DNA of 64,000 bases, from NCBI RefSeq assembly GCF_001513745.1, contig NZ_CP013382.1:1550001-1614000 (forward strand). The letters are read 5' to 3'. The notes under the pieces were generated by a model. It was not told the origin of the DNA, did not search any database, and was given only the letters and a program-made list of their open reading frames with translations. Below are positions 32,491 to 42,062 of the stretch, one piece after another. The translations under genes were made by a program, and so were the position numbers. Source of the DNA: Burkholderia humptydooensis. GTDB lineage: Bacteria > Pseudomonadota > Gammaproteobacteria > Burkholderiales > Burkholderiaceae. How positions within the stretch are numbered: the stretch's first letter is position 1; each line of letters begins with the position of its first letter.

Positions 32491-33819
32491 CTACAGCATG
32501 CTCGCCGGCCGCCGCATCGTCCCGTTGACGAAGCGCGCCGCGCGAAACGCGGACAGATCGAGCGACGTCGCGCCGGTGTCGACCCACTCGGCGAGCAGGC
32601 GGCCGACAATCGGCCCCATCGCGAAGCCGTGCCCGCAGAACCCGGTCGCGATCGCGAGCCCGTCCGGCGCGCGCGGCGCATCGATGACCGGAATGCCGTC
32701 GGGCAGCACGTCGATCAGGCCCGCCCACGCCTCGACGATCTGCGCATCGCGCAGCGCCGGGAAAATCGCCTTCAGCTTCGCGAGCGCGCGCGGCGCATGC
32801 GCGGGATTCGGCTGCGGATTCGGATCGCGCGGCTCGATCGCCGATACGCCGCCCGCGATGCGCGCCTTCAGATCGCGCCACGCCGCGCCGTTCAGACGAA
32901 AGCGGAATTTTTCGCGCTGCGCCCACAGCTCGGGCAGGAACAGGCTCAGCCCACGCAGATGGCCGAGCGTGACGTCGACGTCCACCTGCATGTCGTCCGC
33001 GAGATTGATCGCGCCGCTCGCGCGCTGCCGGATGCCGAGGCCGTGCCCCCAGATCGTCGACACGGACACGGCGGGCAGCGCGTTCGTGCGCATGCAGGTG
33101 CCGCGCACCGCGTGCTGGGGCAGCCGGATGCCGACGCCGTCGAGCAGACGAAAGCTCGTCGCGCCGGCCGCGCAGATCACGCGCCGCGCCTTCACGACGC
33201 CGCGCTCGGTGACGACGCCCGACACCGCGCCGCCCGACATGTCGATCGCGGTCACACCGCAGCCTTCGACGAAACGCGCGCCGGCTTCGATCGCGCGCGC
33301 GGCGAACGCCGCGGCGACGCGGCGCGGCTCGGCCTGGCCGTCGCTCGCCGTGTAGAGGCCGCCGAGCGCGGGCGCGGCGAGGCCGCTCACGTGCGCATCG
33401 ATCTCGGCGCGCGCGAGCGTGCGCGTATCGAGCCCGTGCGCGCGCGCGACATCCGTCCATTGCTGGAACGACGCCCAATCGTCGTCGTTGTCGGCGATAT
33501 AGAGACAGCCGCCCTGCCGCCATTCCAGATCGGCGCCGAGCTCGCGCTCGAGCCCCTCCCACAGGCGCATGCCGGCCATCATCAGCGGCACTTCGGCGGC
33601 TTCGCGGCCCTGCTGGCGCACGAAGCCCCATGCGCGCGCCGACTGCTGCCCCGCGATGCGGGATTTGTCGAACACGGCCGCCTTTATCCCGCGCAACCCG
33701 AGATAATAGGCGGCCGCGCAGCCCATGATGCCCGCGCCGGCGATGACGACGTCGGCCTGGGCGGGAAACGGCTCGTCGGCGCGCGCGAGCGTCTTGTAAA
33801 GCGGATAGGTCGTGGTCAT
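32491..33819 (-). CDS. FAD-dependent amine/amino-acid oxidoreductase (DAO family)
   Basis: This 442-residue flavoprotein has the FAD-binding motif VVIAGAGIMGCAAAYYLGLRG near the N-terminus and the DAO-family end ATGFCGHGFAMGPIVGRLLAEWVDTG. Members oxidise secondary or tertiary amines and amino acids (glycine/sarcosine, D-amino acids and similar). The start begins MTTTYPLYKTL, about 30 residues before the dinucleotide motif. The gene is divergent from a BetR-like regulator; that link to betaine/glycine metabolism might suggest a sarcosine- or dimethylglycine-type substrate, but this is only suggestive. Confidence 0.85.
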   Translation of the reverse strand: MTTTYPLYKTLARADEPFPAQADVVIAGAGIMGCAAAYYLGLRGIKAAVFDKSRIAGQQSARAWGFVRQQGREAAEVPLMMAGMRLWEGLERELGADLEWRQGGCLYIADNDDDWASFQQWTDVARAHGLDTRTLARAEIDAHVSGLAAPALGGLYTASDGQAEPRRVAAAFAARAIEAGARFVEGCGVTAIDMSGGAVSGVVTERGVVKARRVICAAGATSFRLLDGVGIRLPQHAVRGTCMRTNALPAVSVSTIWGHGLGIRQRASGAINLADDMQVDVDVTLGHLRGLSLFLPELWAQREKFRFRLNGAAWRDLKARIAGGVSAIEPRDPNPQPNPAHAPRALAKLKAIFPALRDAQIVEAWAGLIDVLPDGIPVIDAPRAPDGLAIATGFCGHGFAMGPIVGRLLAEWVDTGATSLDLSAFRAARFVNGTMRRPASML

Positions 33820-33895
33820 GTCGGAAGTTTCGACGAAAACGCCATCGGCGAAAACCCGTCACAGTAACCTCAAGAAACACCTTTCACAGAAAAAC

Positions 33896-33909
33896 GCACA
33901 CTAGTGCGC
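33896..33909. promoter_or_regulatory. Near-palindrome between the oxidoreductase and BetR-like genes
   Basis: GCACACTAGTGCGC is a 14-base palindrome with one mismatched pair around the perfect core CACTAGTG (33899-33906). It lies in the 230-base divergent region, about 77 bases upstream of the oxidoreductase start and about 145 upstream of the regulator start. An operator role is inferred from symmetry and position. Confidence 0.35.
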
Positions 33910-34051
33910 AGGACGAACTTTGTTTTGCGGTAAAGTTATCTTTCCATGCGTGGCCGGTCGGCTCGCTTCATCCGACGGCATCCGATGATGCCGTACCGTG
34001 CGCCATCAGGCGCTCCGTTCTGAATCATTCGATCCGAGCCGTTCCCGCAGC

Positions 34052-34906
34052 ATGACCAACGAAGCAATCACCACGGATTCCCTTGCGGTCGCCGAGCGCG
34101 TGCGCGAGCTGATGACCCGCCACGGCATCGGCAAGCGTCAGCAGACGACCGAGCTCTGCCGAATTCTCGACCTGAGCTTTTCGCAAGGGCATCGCAAGCT
34201 GCGCGGCAGCAGTCCCTGGACGCTCGCGCAAATCAAGAAAGTCGCCGAAGCGTATGGCGAGCCCGCCGCGCAACTGTTCGGCGCGCAGGCGCTCGATCCC
34301 GGCATGGTCGGCGCATGCGCGCGCGACGCGGTGCTGTATGCGGGCATCGCCGAGATTGCGTGCACCGCATGGATCGGCGGGCTCCTCGACGCCGGCGCGC
34401 GCCCCGAGTTCGTCGCATACGAACAGCAGGGCCGCTGGCGCGTGCTGCGCCACACGGGCGTGCTCTACCAGAACGCGTACGACGTTCACAAGATCGAGAT
34501 CTATCCGCGCCGCGCGGAAAGCGACAGGCTGCTCGTCGCCGTGATCGACGCCGACAGCGTGAGCGCCGACGAAGTCTGCCGCTATCTCGACGAGCAGGGC
34601 TTCGTGACGGCGCGCTTTGGCAGCGTCGACGCGTTCGCCGATGCGCTGCAGGGCCAGGCATTCGACGCGGTGGTCACCGAGTGGATGTTCGACGGCCGCA
34701 ACGCCGCCGACGCGATCCAGGCCGTGCGCGCGTCCGACAATCCGGGCGCGCCGATCTTCGTGCTGACGGGCGACCTGCTGACGGGCCGCGCGAGCGAAGC
34801 CGAGATCAGCGAAGTGATCCGCGTCTACGACGTCGTCTGCTACGAGAAACCCGCCCGCATGGCGATCCTGAGCGCCGATCTCGCGAAGCGTCTGTCGCGC
34901 GCGTGA
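34052..34906 (+). CDS. BetR-like regulator: N-terminal HTH with C-terminal receiver-like domain
   Basis: This 284-residue protein has an N-terminal DNA-binding region (VAERVRELMTRHGIGKRQQTTELCRILDLSFSQGHRKLRG in its blocks, residues 10-70), the pattern of BetR-type helix-turn-helix domains. The middle segment is of unknown fold. The C-terminal part (about 165-280) resembles a response-regulator receiver (LLVAVIDADSVSADEVCRYL, PIFVLTGDLL, CYEKPARMAIL with the lysine and Pro-like end). The usual phospho-acceptor Asp is not obvious: VVTEWMFDG stands where a D is expected. Phosphorylation may therefore not be the switch. The start at 34052 (MTNEAI) was preferred to one 18 codons upstream. No sensor kinase adjoins it. 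Confidence 0.65.
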   Translation: MTNEAITTDSLAVAERVRELMTRHGIGKRQQTTELCRILDLSFSQGHRKLRGSSPWTLAQIKKVAEAYGEPAAQLFGAQALDPGMVGACARDAVLYAGIAEIACTAWIGGLLDAGARPEFVAYEQQGRWRVLRHTGVLYQNAYDVHKIEIYPRRAESDRLLVAVIDADSVSADEVCRYLDEQGFVTARFGSVDAFADALQGQAFDAVVTEWMFDGRNAADAIQAVRASDNPGAPIFVLTGDLLTGRASEAEISEVIRVYDVVCYEKPARMAILSADLAKRLSRA

Positions 34907-35040
34907 CGGCGAAAGCGCGCGGCATGCGCGCCGGCCCGCGGATGTCGGGCATGCCGCGCCTTCGCCGCGCGCCCCGTCCCGCACGCGCCTGCGTACAATA
35001 CGGCGACCCTTGCCCAACGCACGCCCTGCCAGGACCCGAC

Positions 35041-36705
35041 ATGGCCCGCATCATTCCCGACGACTGGATGAACCTCGCCGCCACGGGCGCGGCCGAGCGC
35101 GAGCGCGAAACGCTCGCGACGCTGGAGCGGACACTGCCCGACGCGTACACCGTCTATCACGGCGTGCACTGGACGCGCGCGGACCAGAACTTCTCGGTAT
35201 TCGGCGAAGCCGACTTCGTGATCGTGAGCCCGGCCGGGCGCGTGCTCGTGATCGAGCAGAAGGCGGGCTTCCTGCGCGAGACGCCGAAGGGGCTCGTCAA
35301 GGTCTATCTGCAGACCGAGCGCAACGTGTCGATCCAGCTCGCGCGCACGCTCGAAAACCTGCATCGCCGGCTCACCGCCGCGCTCGGCGCGGGTGCTTAC
35401 GGCGTCGAGGAACTGCTGTACTGCCCGGACTACACGATCAGGAATCCCGCGATCGCGGGCGTCGCGCCCGCGCGGATCGTCGACGCGACGCGCAGGCACG
35501 AGCTCGCCGCGCGCATCGTCGACGCGCTGCCCGCCGACGAGCCGCCCTTTCCGAGCGCGGCGAAGATCCACCATTTCCTCGCGGACGAGCTGTCGCTCAC
35601 GCCGGACACGAGCGCGCTCGTCGGCCAGGCGGACACGCTCGTCACGCGGCTCGCGGGCGGCCTCGCCGCGTGGGCGCGCCGGCTCGCGTTCGCGCCGTTC
35701 CGGCTGCGCGTGATCGCGACCGCGGGCTCCGGCAAGACGCAGCTCGCGGTGCAGGCGATGCGCGACGCGATCTCGGCCGGCAAGCGCGTGCTGTACGTGT
35801 GCTTCAACCGGCCGCTCGCCGACCACGTCGCGCGTATCGCGCCCGCGGGCGCGACGATCGCGAACTACCATCAGCTCTGCGACTGGATCGCGCGCGACGG
35901 CGGCCACGCCCCCGACTTCGGCGCGCACGACGCGTTCGCGCAGCTCGAGGCGCGCTTCGCGCAAACGCCGATCGCCGAGCGCTGGCGGTTCGATACGCTG
36001 ATCGTCGACGAAGGCCAGGACTTCCAGCCGTCGTGGGCGGGCGCGCTCGAGCGGCTCGTCGCGCCTGACGGCGCATGGTGGTGGCTCGAGGACCCGCTGC
36101 AGAACCTCTACATGCGCGACAGCGTGCCGCTGCCCGGCTGGGTGACGCTCAAGGAGACGACCAACTACCGCAGCCCGCGCGACATCCTCGACTACGTGCG
36201 CGACGTCGTCGGCAGCGTCGAGCCGCTCGCGGCCGAACTCGCGTCGGGCAGCCCGTTCGGCGGATCGGATATCTCGATTTCCGCGTACGACGCGGCGGAC
36301 GCGGAATCGGCCGCGCAAGCGTGCATCGACGCAACGAAGCGCGCGATCACGCACGCGCTCGCGCTCGGCTTTCGCAAGCAGGACATCGCGGTGCTGTCGT
36401 TCAGGGGGCGCGAGGGCTCGGCGCTCGCCGCGCTCGACCAGCTCGGCCCGCACCGCGTGAAGAGCTTCACCGGCAAATACGATCTGTTCGGGAATCCGGA
36501 ATACCGGGAAGGCGACGTGCTGCTCGACTCGATCTATCGATTCAAGGGGCAGGCGGCGCCATGCGTGATCCTGACCGAAGTCGACTTCGACGCGTTCGAC
36601 GAGCGGGCGGCGCGCAAGCTGTTCGTCGGCGCGACGCGCGCGACGATGAAGCTGATCGTCGTCGCGGCGCGGCGCGCGGCGCAGCGGATCGCGCCTTCCG
36701 CCTGA
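35041..36705 (+). CDS. NERD-domain superfamily I (UvrD-like) helicase
   Basis: This 554-residue protein combines an N-terminal NERD nuclease-related domain (about 20-110: VYHGVHWTRADQNFSVFGEADFVIVSPAGRVLVIEQKAG, with D, E-x-K-like catalytic residues in FVIV and VIEQK) and a superfamily I helicase core. Walker A is at about 225-233 (ATAGSGKTQLA), Walker B is VDEGQDF at about 320, a later motif is TNYRSPRDI at about 373, and the final motif is VGATRAT. Such proteins process DNA or RNA ends; several are linked to repair or mobile-element defence, but the family is not uniform. The ATG at 35041 follows a short promoter-like gap. No partner genes adjoin it. Confidence 0.85.
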   Translation: MARIIPDDWMNLAATGAAERERETLATLERTLPDAYTVYHGVHWTRADQNFSVFGEADFVIVSPAGRVLVIEQKAGFLRETPKGLVKVYLQTERNVSIQLARTLENLHRRLTAALGAGAYGVEELLYCPDYTIRNPAIAGVAPARIVDATRRHELAARIVDALPADEPPFPSAAKIHHFLADELSLTPDTSALVGQADTLVTRLAGGLAAWARRLAFAPFRLRVIATAGSGKTQLAVQAMRDAISAGKRVLYVCFNRPLADHVARIAPAGATIANYHQLCDWIARDGGHAPDFGAHDAFAQLEARFAQTPIAERWRFDTLIVDEGQDFQPSWAGALERLVAPDGAWWWLEDPLQNLYMRDSVPLPGWVTLKETTNYRSPRDILDYVRDVVGSVEPLAAELASGSPFGGSDISISAYDAADAESAAQACIDATKRAITHALALGFRKQDIAVLSFRGREGSALAALDQLGPHRVKSFTGKYDLFGNPEYREGDVLLDSIYRFKGQAAPCVILTEVDFDAFDERAARKLFVGATRATMKLIVVAARRAAQRIAPSA

Positions 36706-36790
36706 CGGGAACGGTCGCGGCGGATCGCGGCAAATCGCGTCGGGCGGGCAACACGGACCCGCCGCACGAAGCGATCGGGCAACGCGCCCG

Positions 36791-38344
36791 TCAGACGACG
36801 CGGAACGCGCCGACCGTGTGCCGCAGCCCGTCCGCCTGCTCCTCGAGCGACGCGGCGGCGGCGGCGGCCTGCTCGACGAGCGCCGCGTTTTGCTGCGACA
36901 CCTGATCCATCTGCGAGACGGCGCGGTTGACCTGCTCGATGCCGTCGCGCTGCTCGTTCGACGCGGCCGAGATCTCGGTCATGATGCCGGTCACGCGCGC
37001 GATCGCGCGCTGGATCTCCTGCATCGTGTCGCCCGCCGAGCCGACGAGACGCGAGCCCGTCGCGACCCGCTCGACCGATTCGCCGATCAGCGCCTTGATC
37101 TCCTTGGCCGCCGACGCGGAGCGCTGCGCGAGCGTGCGCACCTCGCCCGCGACGACCGCGAAGCCGCGGCCCTGCTCGCCCGCGCGCGCGGCCTCGACGG
37201 CCGCGTTCAGCGCGAGGATGTTGGTCTGGAACGCGATCCCTTCGATCGTGCCGATGATGTCGGCCACCTTCTGCGAGCTCTGGTCGATCTCGGCCATCGT
37301 GCCGACCACCTCGCCGACGACCGTCGCGCCCTTCGTCGCGATGTCGGTCGCGCTGTCCGCGCAGTTCTGCGCTTCGCGCGCGTTGTCCGCGTTCTGCTTC
37401 ACCGTCGCGGTCAATTGCTCCATGCTCGCCGCCGTCTGCTGCAGCGCGGCCGCCTGCTCCTCGGTGCGCTGCGACAGATCGGTGTTGCCGGCCGCGATCT
37501 GGCGCGTCGCGGTGGCGATCGATTCGGAGCCGTTCGTCACCTTGCGCACGGTGTCCGACAGGCTGCGCTGCATCGTCGTGAGGCCCTTGACGAGCTCGGC
37601 CATTTCGTCGTGCGACGTCCAGCGCAGCTCGCCCGTCAGATCGCCGTCCGACAGGCGGCGCAGGTGCCCGAGGATCCGCACGAGCGGCTGCGTGATCGCG
37701 AAGTGCAGGCCGATCGCGCAGCCAAGGCACGCGGCGAGGCCGAACGCGATCAGCCCGCCGAGCATGAGCCGCAGCCAGCCGTACATTTGCTCGGCGTCGT
37801 CGTACGCGGCCTTGCCGTACGCGGCGCGCGCGTCGTCGAGCGCGGCCGTCGCCTTCGTCCACGCAACCGACAGCGGCGGCGCGACCGTCATCATCAGGCG
37901 GTCGGCTTCGTCGTGCCGGCCGGCCTTCAGCGCGTCGATCAACGGCTTGAGCGCCTCGTCGACGAGCGCGCGGCGCGCCGCGTTCGCCTGCGCGGCGAGC
38001 GTCTTTTCGTCGTCGCTGCGCGGCAGCGCGTCATAGTCGCGCCAGCCGCGGTCCGACGCGGCCAGATACTGCTCCGCCTTCGCGAGCGTGTTCGCGGCGT
38101 CGGGCACCTCCGGATGCAGGATCACGCGATCGAGCGTCGTGCGCGTGATCGCGAGATTGAGGCTCGCCGACGCGAGCGCCGTCTTCGCCGCGAGCTGCCG
38201 CGTGTACGCGTCGCCGAGCGCGGCGTTCGAGTTCTGCATGCTGAAGAAGCCGATCACGCCCGTGATCGTCAACAGCGCGGCGACGAGACCGAGCGTCGAG
38301 AAGATCCGGGTGCGAATCGAGAAGCGGGAGAAAAAGGCATTCAT
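36791..38344 (-). CDS. Methyl-accepting chemotaxis protein
   Basis: This 517-residue chemoreceptor has membrane helix 1 at about residues 13-35 and a periplasmic four-helix (TarH-like) sensor at about 36-185. Membrane helix 2 is at about 190-212, a HAMP domain follows ([24 protein letters not shown]), and the cytoplasmic signalling coiled coil has the conserved tip [44 protein letters not shown] (blocks of it; here [11 protein letters not shown]). No C-terminal CheR-binding pentapeptide is present. I use the ATG at 38344; an in-frame TTG six codons upstream is less likely. The ligand is unknown and no che genes are nearby. Confidence 0.93.
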   Translation of the reverse strand: MNAFFSRFSIRTRIFSTLGLVAALLTITGVIGFFSMQNSNAALGDAYTRQLAAKTALASASLNLAITRTTLDRVILHPEVPDAANTLAKAEQYLAASDRGWRDYDALPRSDDEKTLAAQANAARRALVDEALKPLIDALKAGRHDEADRLMMTVAPPLSVAWTKATAALDDARAAYGKAAYDDAEQMYGWLRLMLGGLIAFGLAACLGCAIGLHFAITQPLVRILGHLRRLSDGDLTGELRWTSHDEMAELVKGLTTMQRSLSDTVRKVTNGSESIATATRQIAAGNTDLSQRTEEQAAALQQTAASMEQLTATVKQNADNAREAQNCADSATDIATKGATVVGEVVGTMAEIDQSSQKVADIIGTIEGIAFQTNILALNAAVEAARAGEQGRGFAVVAGEVRTLAQRSASAAKEIKALIGESVERVATGSRLVGSAGDTMQEIQRAIARVTGIMTEISAASNEQRDGIEQVNRAVSQMDQVSQQNAALVEQAAAAAASLEEQADGLRHTVGAFRVV

Positions 38345-38520
38345 GACCAGGAAGAATCGCAAGTGGTAGCCGCCGGTTTGGGGGACAGTCGCCGGTATTA
38401 CGGCCCGGCTTTCGAAAACTTGAGACGCCTCAAGCGATGCGACGACATGCCGCGGGGCCAGGCGGCCGGATGCGGCCGTCGCCGGCCGGTAATCAATGGA
38501 AACCCTTGTGACGAAGCAGA

Positions 38521-38536
38521 GATTGACTAGTCAATC
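38521..38536. promoter_or_regulatory. 16-bp perfect palindrome upstream of the DHA2 exporter
   Basis: GATTGACTAGTCAATC is perfectly self-complementary over 16 bases and lies 47-62 bases before the exporter start used here, in an otherwise A+T-richer stretch. Such symmetry and position fit an operator for a MarR- or TetR-type repressor of drug export. No matching regulator gene is adjacent, so it would be encoded elsewhere. Confidence 0.6.
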
Positions 38537-38583
38537 AGATGTTTCTACATTCCGTCTGCTTCCATACGACCACACGGCTCCCC

Positions 38584-40098
38584 ATGTCCACCGACTCCTC
38601 CGCGCCGCCCGTCCACGCCGATGCCGGCCGACCGGCCGCGTCCGTGCGGCTCACGATCGCCGCGCTGCTGCTCGTGCTGCTGTTGTCCGCGCTCGACCAG
38701 ACGATCGTGTCGACCGCGCTGCCGACCATCGTCGGCGACCTGGGCGGCCTCGAGAAGCTGTCCTGGGTCGTCACCGCGTACCTGCTGTCGTCGACCGTCG
38801 TGCTGCCGCTGTACGGCAAGCTCGGCGACCTGTACGGGCGCAAGACCGTGCTGCAGGCGGCGATCGTGCTGTTCGTCGTCGGCTCGGCGCTGTGCGGGCT
38901 CGCGCAGGACATGACGCAACTGATCGTGCTGCGCGCGCTGCAGGGGCTCGGCGGCGGCGGGCTGATGGTCGTCACGATGGCGGCGATCGCCGACCTGATT
39001 CCGCCCGACGAGCGCGGCCGCTATCAAGGGCTGTTCGGCGGCGTGTACGGAATCGCGACGGTGATCGGGCCGCTCCTCGGCGGGTTTCTCGTCCAGCATC
39101 TGTCGTGGCGCTGGATCTTCTACATCAACCTGCCGCTCGGCGCGCTCGCGTTCGTGGTGATCGGCGGGACCTTCAAGCCGCACACCGCACACGTGCGGCG
39201 CCGGATCGACTATGCGGGCGCCGCGTTCCTCGCCACGGCGCTCACCTGCGTCGTGTTGTTCACGAGCCAGGGCGGCACGATCCTGCCGTGGTCGTCGCCG
39301 CAGTTGTGGTTCACGCTCGCGCTCGGCCTCGTCGCGACCGCCGGCTTCGTCTACGAGGAACGCCTCGCCGCCGAGCCGATCATGCCGCTCGAGCTGTTCC
39401 GCCACCGGACCTTCGTGCTGTGCGGCCTGATCGGCTTCGTCGTCGGGCTCGCGCTGTTCGGCTCGGTCACGTTCCTGCCGCTCTATCTGCAGGTCGTCAA
39501 GGGCTCGACGCCGTCGGAAGCCGGCATGCAGGTGCTGCCGATGATGGGCGGCTTGCTCGCGACGTCGATCGGCAGCGGCCGCCTCATCACGAAGCTCGGC
39601 AAGTACCGCTTCTTTCCGATCGCGGGCACCTTCATCGCCGCCGCGGCGATGCTGCTCCTCGCGACACTGTCGCTCGACACGCCGCTGCGCGCGATGTACC
39701 TGTACATGGCGCTCCTCGGCGGCGGGCTCGGCATGGTGATGCCCGTCATCGTGCTCGCGGTGCAGAACACCGTCGAATTCCGGCATCTCGGCGTCGCGAC
39801 GTCCGGCGCGACCCTCTTTCGCTCGATCGGCGGCTCGCTCGGCGTCGCCGCGTTCGGCGCGCTGTTCTCGAACGGGCTGCATGCGCGGCTCGACGCGGCG
39901 CTGCCGCCCGACACGGAGCTGCCGCCGTCGCTCGGGCCCGCGGCCGTGCGCCAGTTGCCGGACGCGGTGCGCGACGCGTATCTGCACGCGTTCGCGAGTT
40001 CGCTGCACACGGTGTATCTGTGCGCGGCGGCGGTGATCGCGATCGCATTCGCGCTCGCGTGGTTCGTCAAAGACGCGCCGCTCAGGAAACGCGGCTGA
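38584..40098 (+). CDS. MFS drug exporter, DHA2 (14-helix) family
   Basis: This 504-residue inner-membrane exporter of the DHA2 family has the motif C-like start LLVLLLSALDQTIVSTALPTIV, motif A YGKLGDLYGRK, motif B-like LIVLRALQGLGGGGL and PLLGGFLVQHLSWRWIFYINLP, all hallmarks of EmrB/LfrA/QacA-type proton antiporters. About 14 helices can be counted. An in-frame ATG at 38539 lies close to the palindrome; I choose 38584, where the family N-terminus MSTDSSAPP begins, although no strong ribosome site precedes either. No membrane-fusion partner (EmrA) is present, so it probably acts alone. Substrate range is unknown. Confidence 0.9.
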   Translation: MSTDSSAPPVHADAGRPAASVRLTIAALLLVLLLSALDQTIVSTALPTIVGDLGGLEKLSWVVTAYLLSSTVVLPLYGKLGDLYGRKTVLQAAIVLFVVGSALCGLAQDMTQLIVLRALQGLGGGGLMVVTMAAIADLIPPDERGRYQGLFGGVYGIATVIGPLLGGFLVQHLSWRWIFYINLPLGALAFVVIGGTFKPHTAHVRRRIDYAGAAFLATALTCVVLFTSQGGTILPWSSPQLWFTLALGLVATAGFVYEERLAAEPIMPLELFRHRTFVLCGLIGFVVGLALFGSVTFLPLYLQVVKGSTPSEAGMQVLPMMGGLLATSIGSGRLITKLGKYRFFPIAGTFIAAAAMLLLATLSLDTPLRAMYLYMALLGGGLGMVMPVIVLAVQNTVEFRHLGVATSGATLFRSIGGSLGVAAFGALFSNGLHARLDAALPPDTELPPSLGPAAVRQLPDAVRDAYLHAFASSLHTVYLCAAAVIAIAFALAWFVKDAPLRKRG

Positions 40099-40484
40099 TC
40101 GGGGCCGCCGCGCGCGGTGATCCGATCGACCACTTCCGCGCCCCGCTTGGGCATGCGCACGCCGGGGCAGGCTCGGAAGCGGGCGACGCCGCCTTCGACC
40201 GCGCCATATCGATCGCGTCCTGCAATCGAGGTTGCGACGCAAGTGGCTGATCGAGTTGCACCGAATTGTCTGACGCCGCATCCATTGCAACCCGGCCGGT
40301 TGCGACGCCGTCGCGCGCCCGCTTCGCGTCGCGCGTCGGCTTTCTTTCGAGATTCGGCCGGCCCGGCATATTGTTTGTCCATCGTGTTTTTGATTGTTCA
40401 TTTCTCTACGGCAGGCTTCGCGCTTTGCGGACATTTTCGAATGCGCGCATAGTAGCGATTTCACCATTCCACCCTGTTTTTGCG
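40099..40484. other. Intergenic region between the exporter and an acetyltransferase
   Basis: About 390 bases without a supported gene. 40370-40490 is A+T-richer and probably includes the promoter for the acetyltransferase. Frames crossing the region are extensions of that gene's frame without ribosome sites. Confidence 0.4.
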
Positions 40485-41054
40485 ATGAAAACCGCCGACG
40501 CCCCCGCCCATTGCTCCGCCATCGTCCGCGACGCCACCGAAGACGATCTCGAAGCGATCCAGGCGATCTATGCGCATCACGTGCTGACGGGCGTCGCGTC
40601 GTTCGAGGAGACGCCGCCGTCCGTCGCCGATCTGCGCGCGCGGCGCGAAGCGGTGCTGCGGCACGGCCTGCCGTATCTCGTCGCCGAGCTGGACGGCGTC
40701 GTCGCGGGCTACGCGTACGCGACGCCGTACCGGCCGCGCAGCGCGTACCGCTATGCGCTTGAGGATTCGATCTACGTGAGCGACGCATGTCGAGGGCGCG
40801 GCATCGGCCGCGTGCTGCTCGGCGCGCTGATCGCGCGCTGCGAGGCGGGGCCGTGGCGGCAGATGATCGCTGTGATCGCGGACGGCGGGCGCGGCGGCTC
40901 GACGTCGTTGCATCGCGCGCTTGGCTTCGAGCCGGTCGGCACGCTGCGCGGCGTGGGCTTCAAGCACGGCCGCTGGATCGACACAGCGCTGATGCAGCGT
41001 GTGCTCGGACACGGCGCGCAGAAGCCCCCATCGGACACCGACGCTTCGCACTGA
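40485..41054 (+). CDS. GNAT N-acetyltransferase (phosphinothricin acetyltransferase-like)
   Basis: This 189-residue acetyltransferase of the PAT/Bar subgroup has IVRDATEDDLEAIQAIYAHHVLTGVASFEETPPS (N-terminal blocks), the acetyl-CoA motif VSDACRGRGIGRVLLGALI and the family ending HRALGFEPVGTLRGVGFKHGRWIDTALMQR. PAT-like enzymes acetylate phosphinothricin or methionine sulfone/sulfoximine; in soil bacteria the housekeeping substrate is often unclear. The start at 40485 gives the normal length; upstream in-frame codons lie in the intergenic region. It is followed 27 bases later by a MerR regulator on the same strand. Confidence 0.88.
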   Translation: MKTADAPAHCSAIVRDATEDDLEAIQAIYAHHVLTGVASFEETPPSVADLRARREAVLRHGLPYLVAELDGVVAGYAYATPYRPRSAYRYALEDSIYVSDACRGRGIGRVLLGALIARCEAGPWRQMIAVIADGGRGGSTSLHRALGFEPVGTLRGVGFKHGRWIDTALMQRVLGHGAQKPPSDTDASH

Positions 41055-41081
41055 AGCGCGCGGTCGCGCTAAAATCGTCGC

Positions 41082-41939
41082 ATGCCGAAATCGAACTCAA
41101 CTACTCCCGCCGACGCCGCCCCGGACGCATCGACGTTGAACGAATATACGGTCGACGAGCTCGCGCGCGTGTCGGACACGACGGTGCGCAACGTACGCGC
41201 ATACCAGGATCGCGGCCTGCTCGCGCCGCCGCGCAAGCGCGGCCGCGTCGGCATCTACGACGACACGCACGTCGCCCGCCTGAAGGTCATCAACCACCTG
41301 CTCGCACGCGGCTACACGCTGTCGAACATTCAGGATCTGATCAAGGCGATCGACGACGGCCACGACCTGCGCTCGATCCTCGGGCTCGAAAACGCGATCG
41401 GCGGCCGCTGGTCGAACGAGCGCCCGCAAACCTTCTCGCTCGCGCAGCTCATCCAGATGTTCGGCCCGCAGACGCCCGCGTCGCTCGGGCGCGTCGCGGA
41501 GCTCGGCCTGCTCGAGCGGCGCGGCGTGTCGTTCGTCGCGAAAAGCCCGGCGCTCATCGAAGCCGCGGCCGCGATGGTCCGCGAGGGCATTCCGGCGCGC
41601 GAGCTGCTCGACGCGATCGGCATCACGCGGCCGTATTTCGATGCGATCGCACGCGTGCTCGTCGAGCTCGTCGTGCGCCGCCTCGATCGCTACGACGAAG
41701 GCTCGCTGCCGCCGCCGACCGACGTGCCGGCGCTCGTCGATGCGATCTGGCGGCTGCGCCCGCTGTCGTCCGTATTCGTCGAAGGCGAGATGAACCGGGC
41801 GCTCGAAGCGGCGTCGAGCGCATACCTGGGCGGCCGCGTCGCGACGATCCTCGACAAGAAGCTGAGCTCGCAGGCCGCGCGCGACGACGAACCCGAGCTC
41901 GAACGAACCGCGGCGAAGGACGCGCCGAAGAAACGTTAG
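41082..41939 (+). CDS. MerR-family transcriptional regulator
   Basis: This 285-residue regulator has an N-terminal MerR winged helix (YTVDELARVSDTTVRNVRAYQDRGLLAPPRKRGRVGIYDD, residues 22-62 in blocks). A long C-terminal region (about 110-270, AALIEAAAAMVREGIPARELLDAIG-type helices) is not a metal-binding tail: no conserved cysteine cluster is seen. The type resembles Burkholderia and mycobacterial MerR proteins of unknown ligand. The gene follows the acetyltransferase closely and may be co-transcribed. Effector unknown. Confidence 0.88.
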   Translation: MPKSNSTTPADAAPDASTLNEYTVDELARVSDTTVRNVRAYQDRGLLAPPRKRGRVGIYDDTHVARLKVINHLLARGYTLSNIQDLIKAIDDGHDLRSILGLENAIGGRWSNERPQTFSLAQLIQMFGPQTPASLGRVAELGLLERRGVSFVAKSPALIEAAAAMVREGIPARELLDAIGITRPYFDAIARVLVELVVRRLDRYDEGSLPPPTDVPALVDAIWRLRPLSSVFVEGEMNRALEAASSAYLGGRVATILDKKLSSQAARDDEPELERTAAKDAPKKR

Positions 41940-42062
41940 GCGCACGCGCGTCATATTGATATCGGCAATGCTTGGTTCGCGGGGGCGCCTGCCCGTGCGA
42001 CGATTTCCCGACTCGGGCGGCATGCGCGCCGCCCGCTTCGCTCAACGTCGTGGAGATTGCCG

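Noticed and set aside
42014..42035. CGGGCGGC-ATGCGC-GCCGCCCG hairpin considered as a terminator
   Set aside because: There is no T-tract and it lies only 27 bases before the next gene start; GC-rich hairpins of this kind are common by chance in this DNA.
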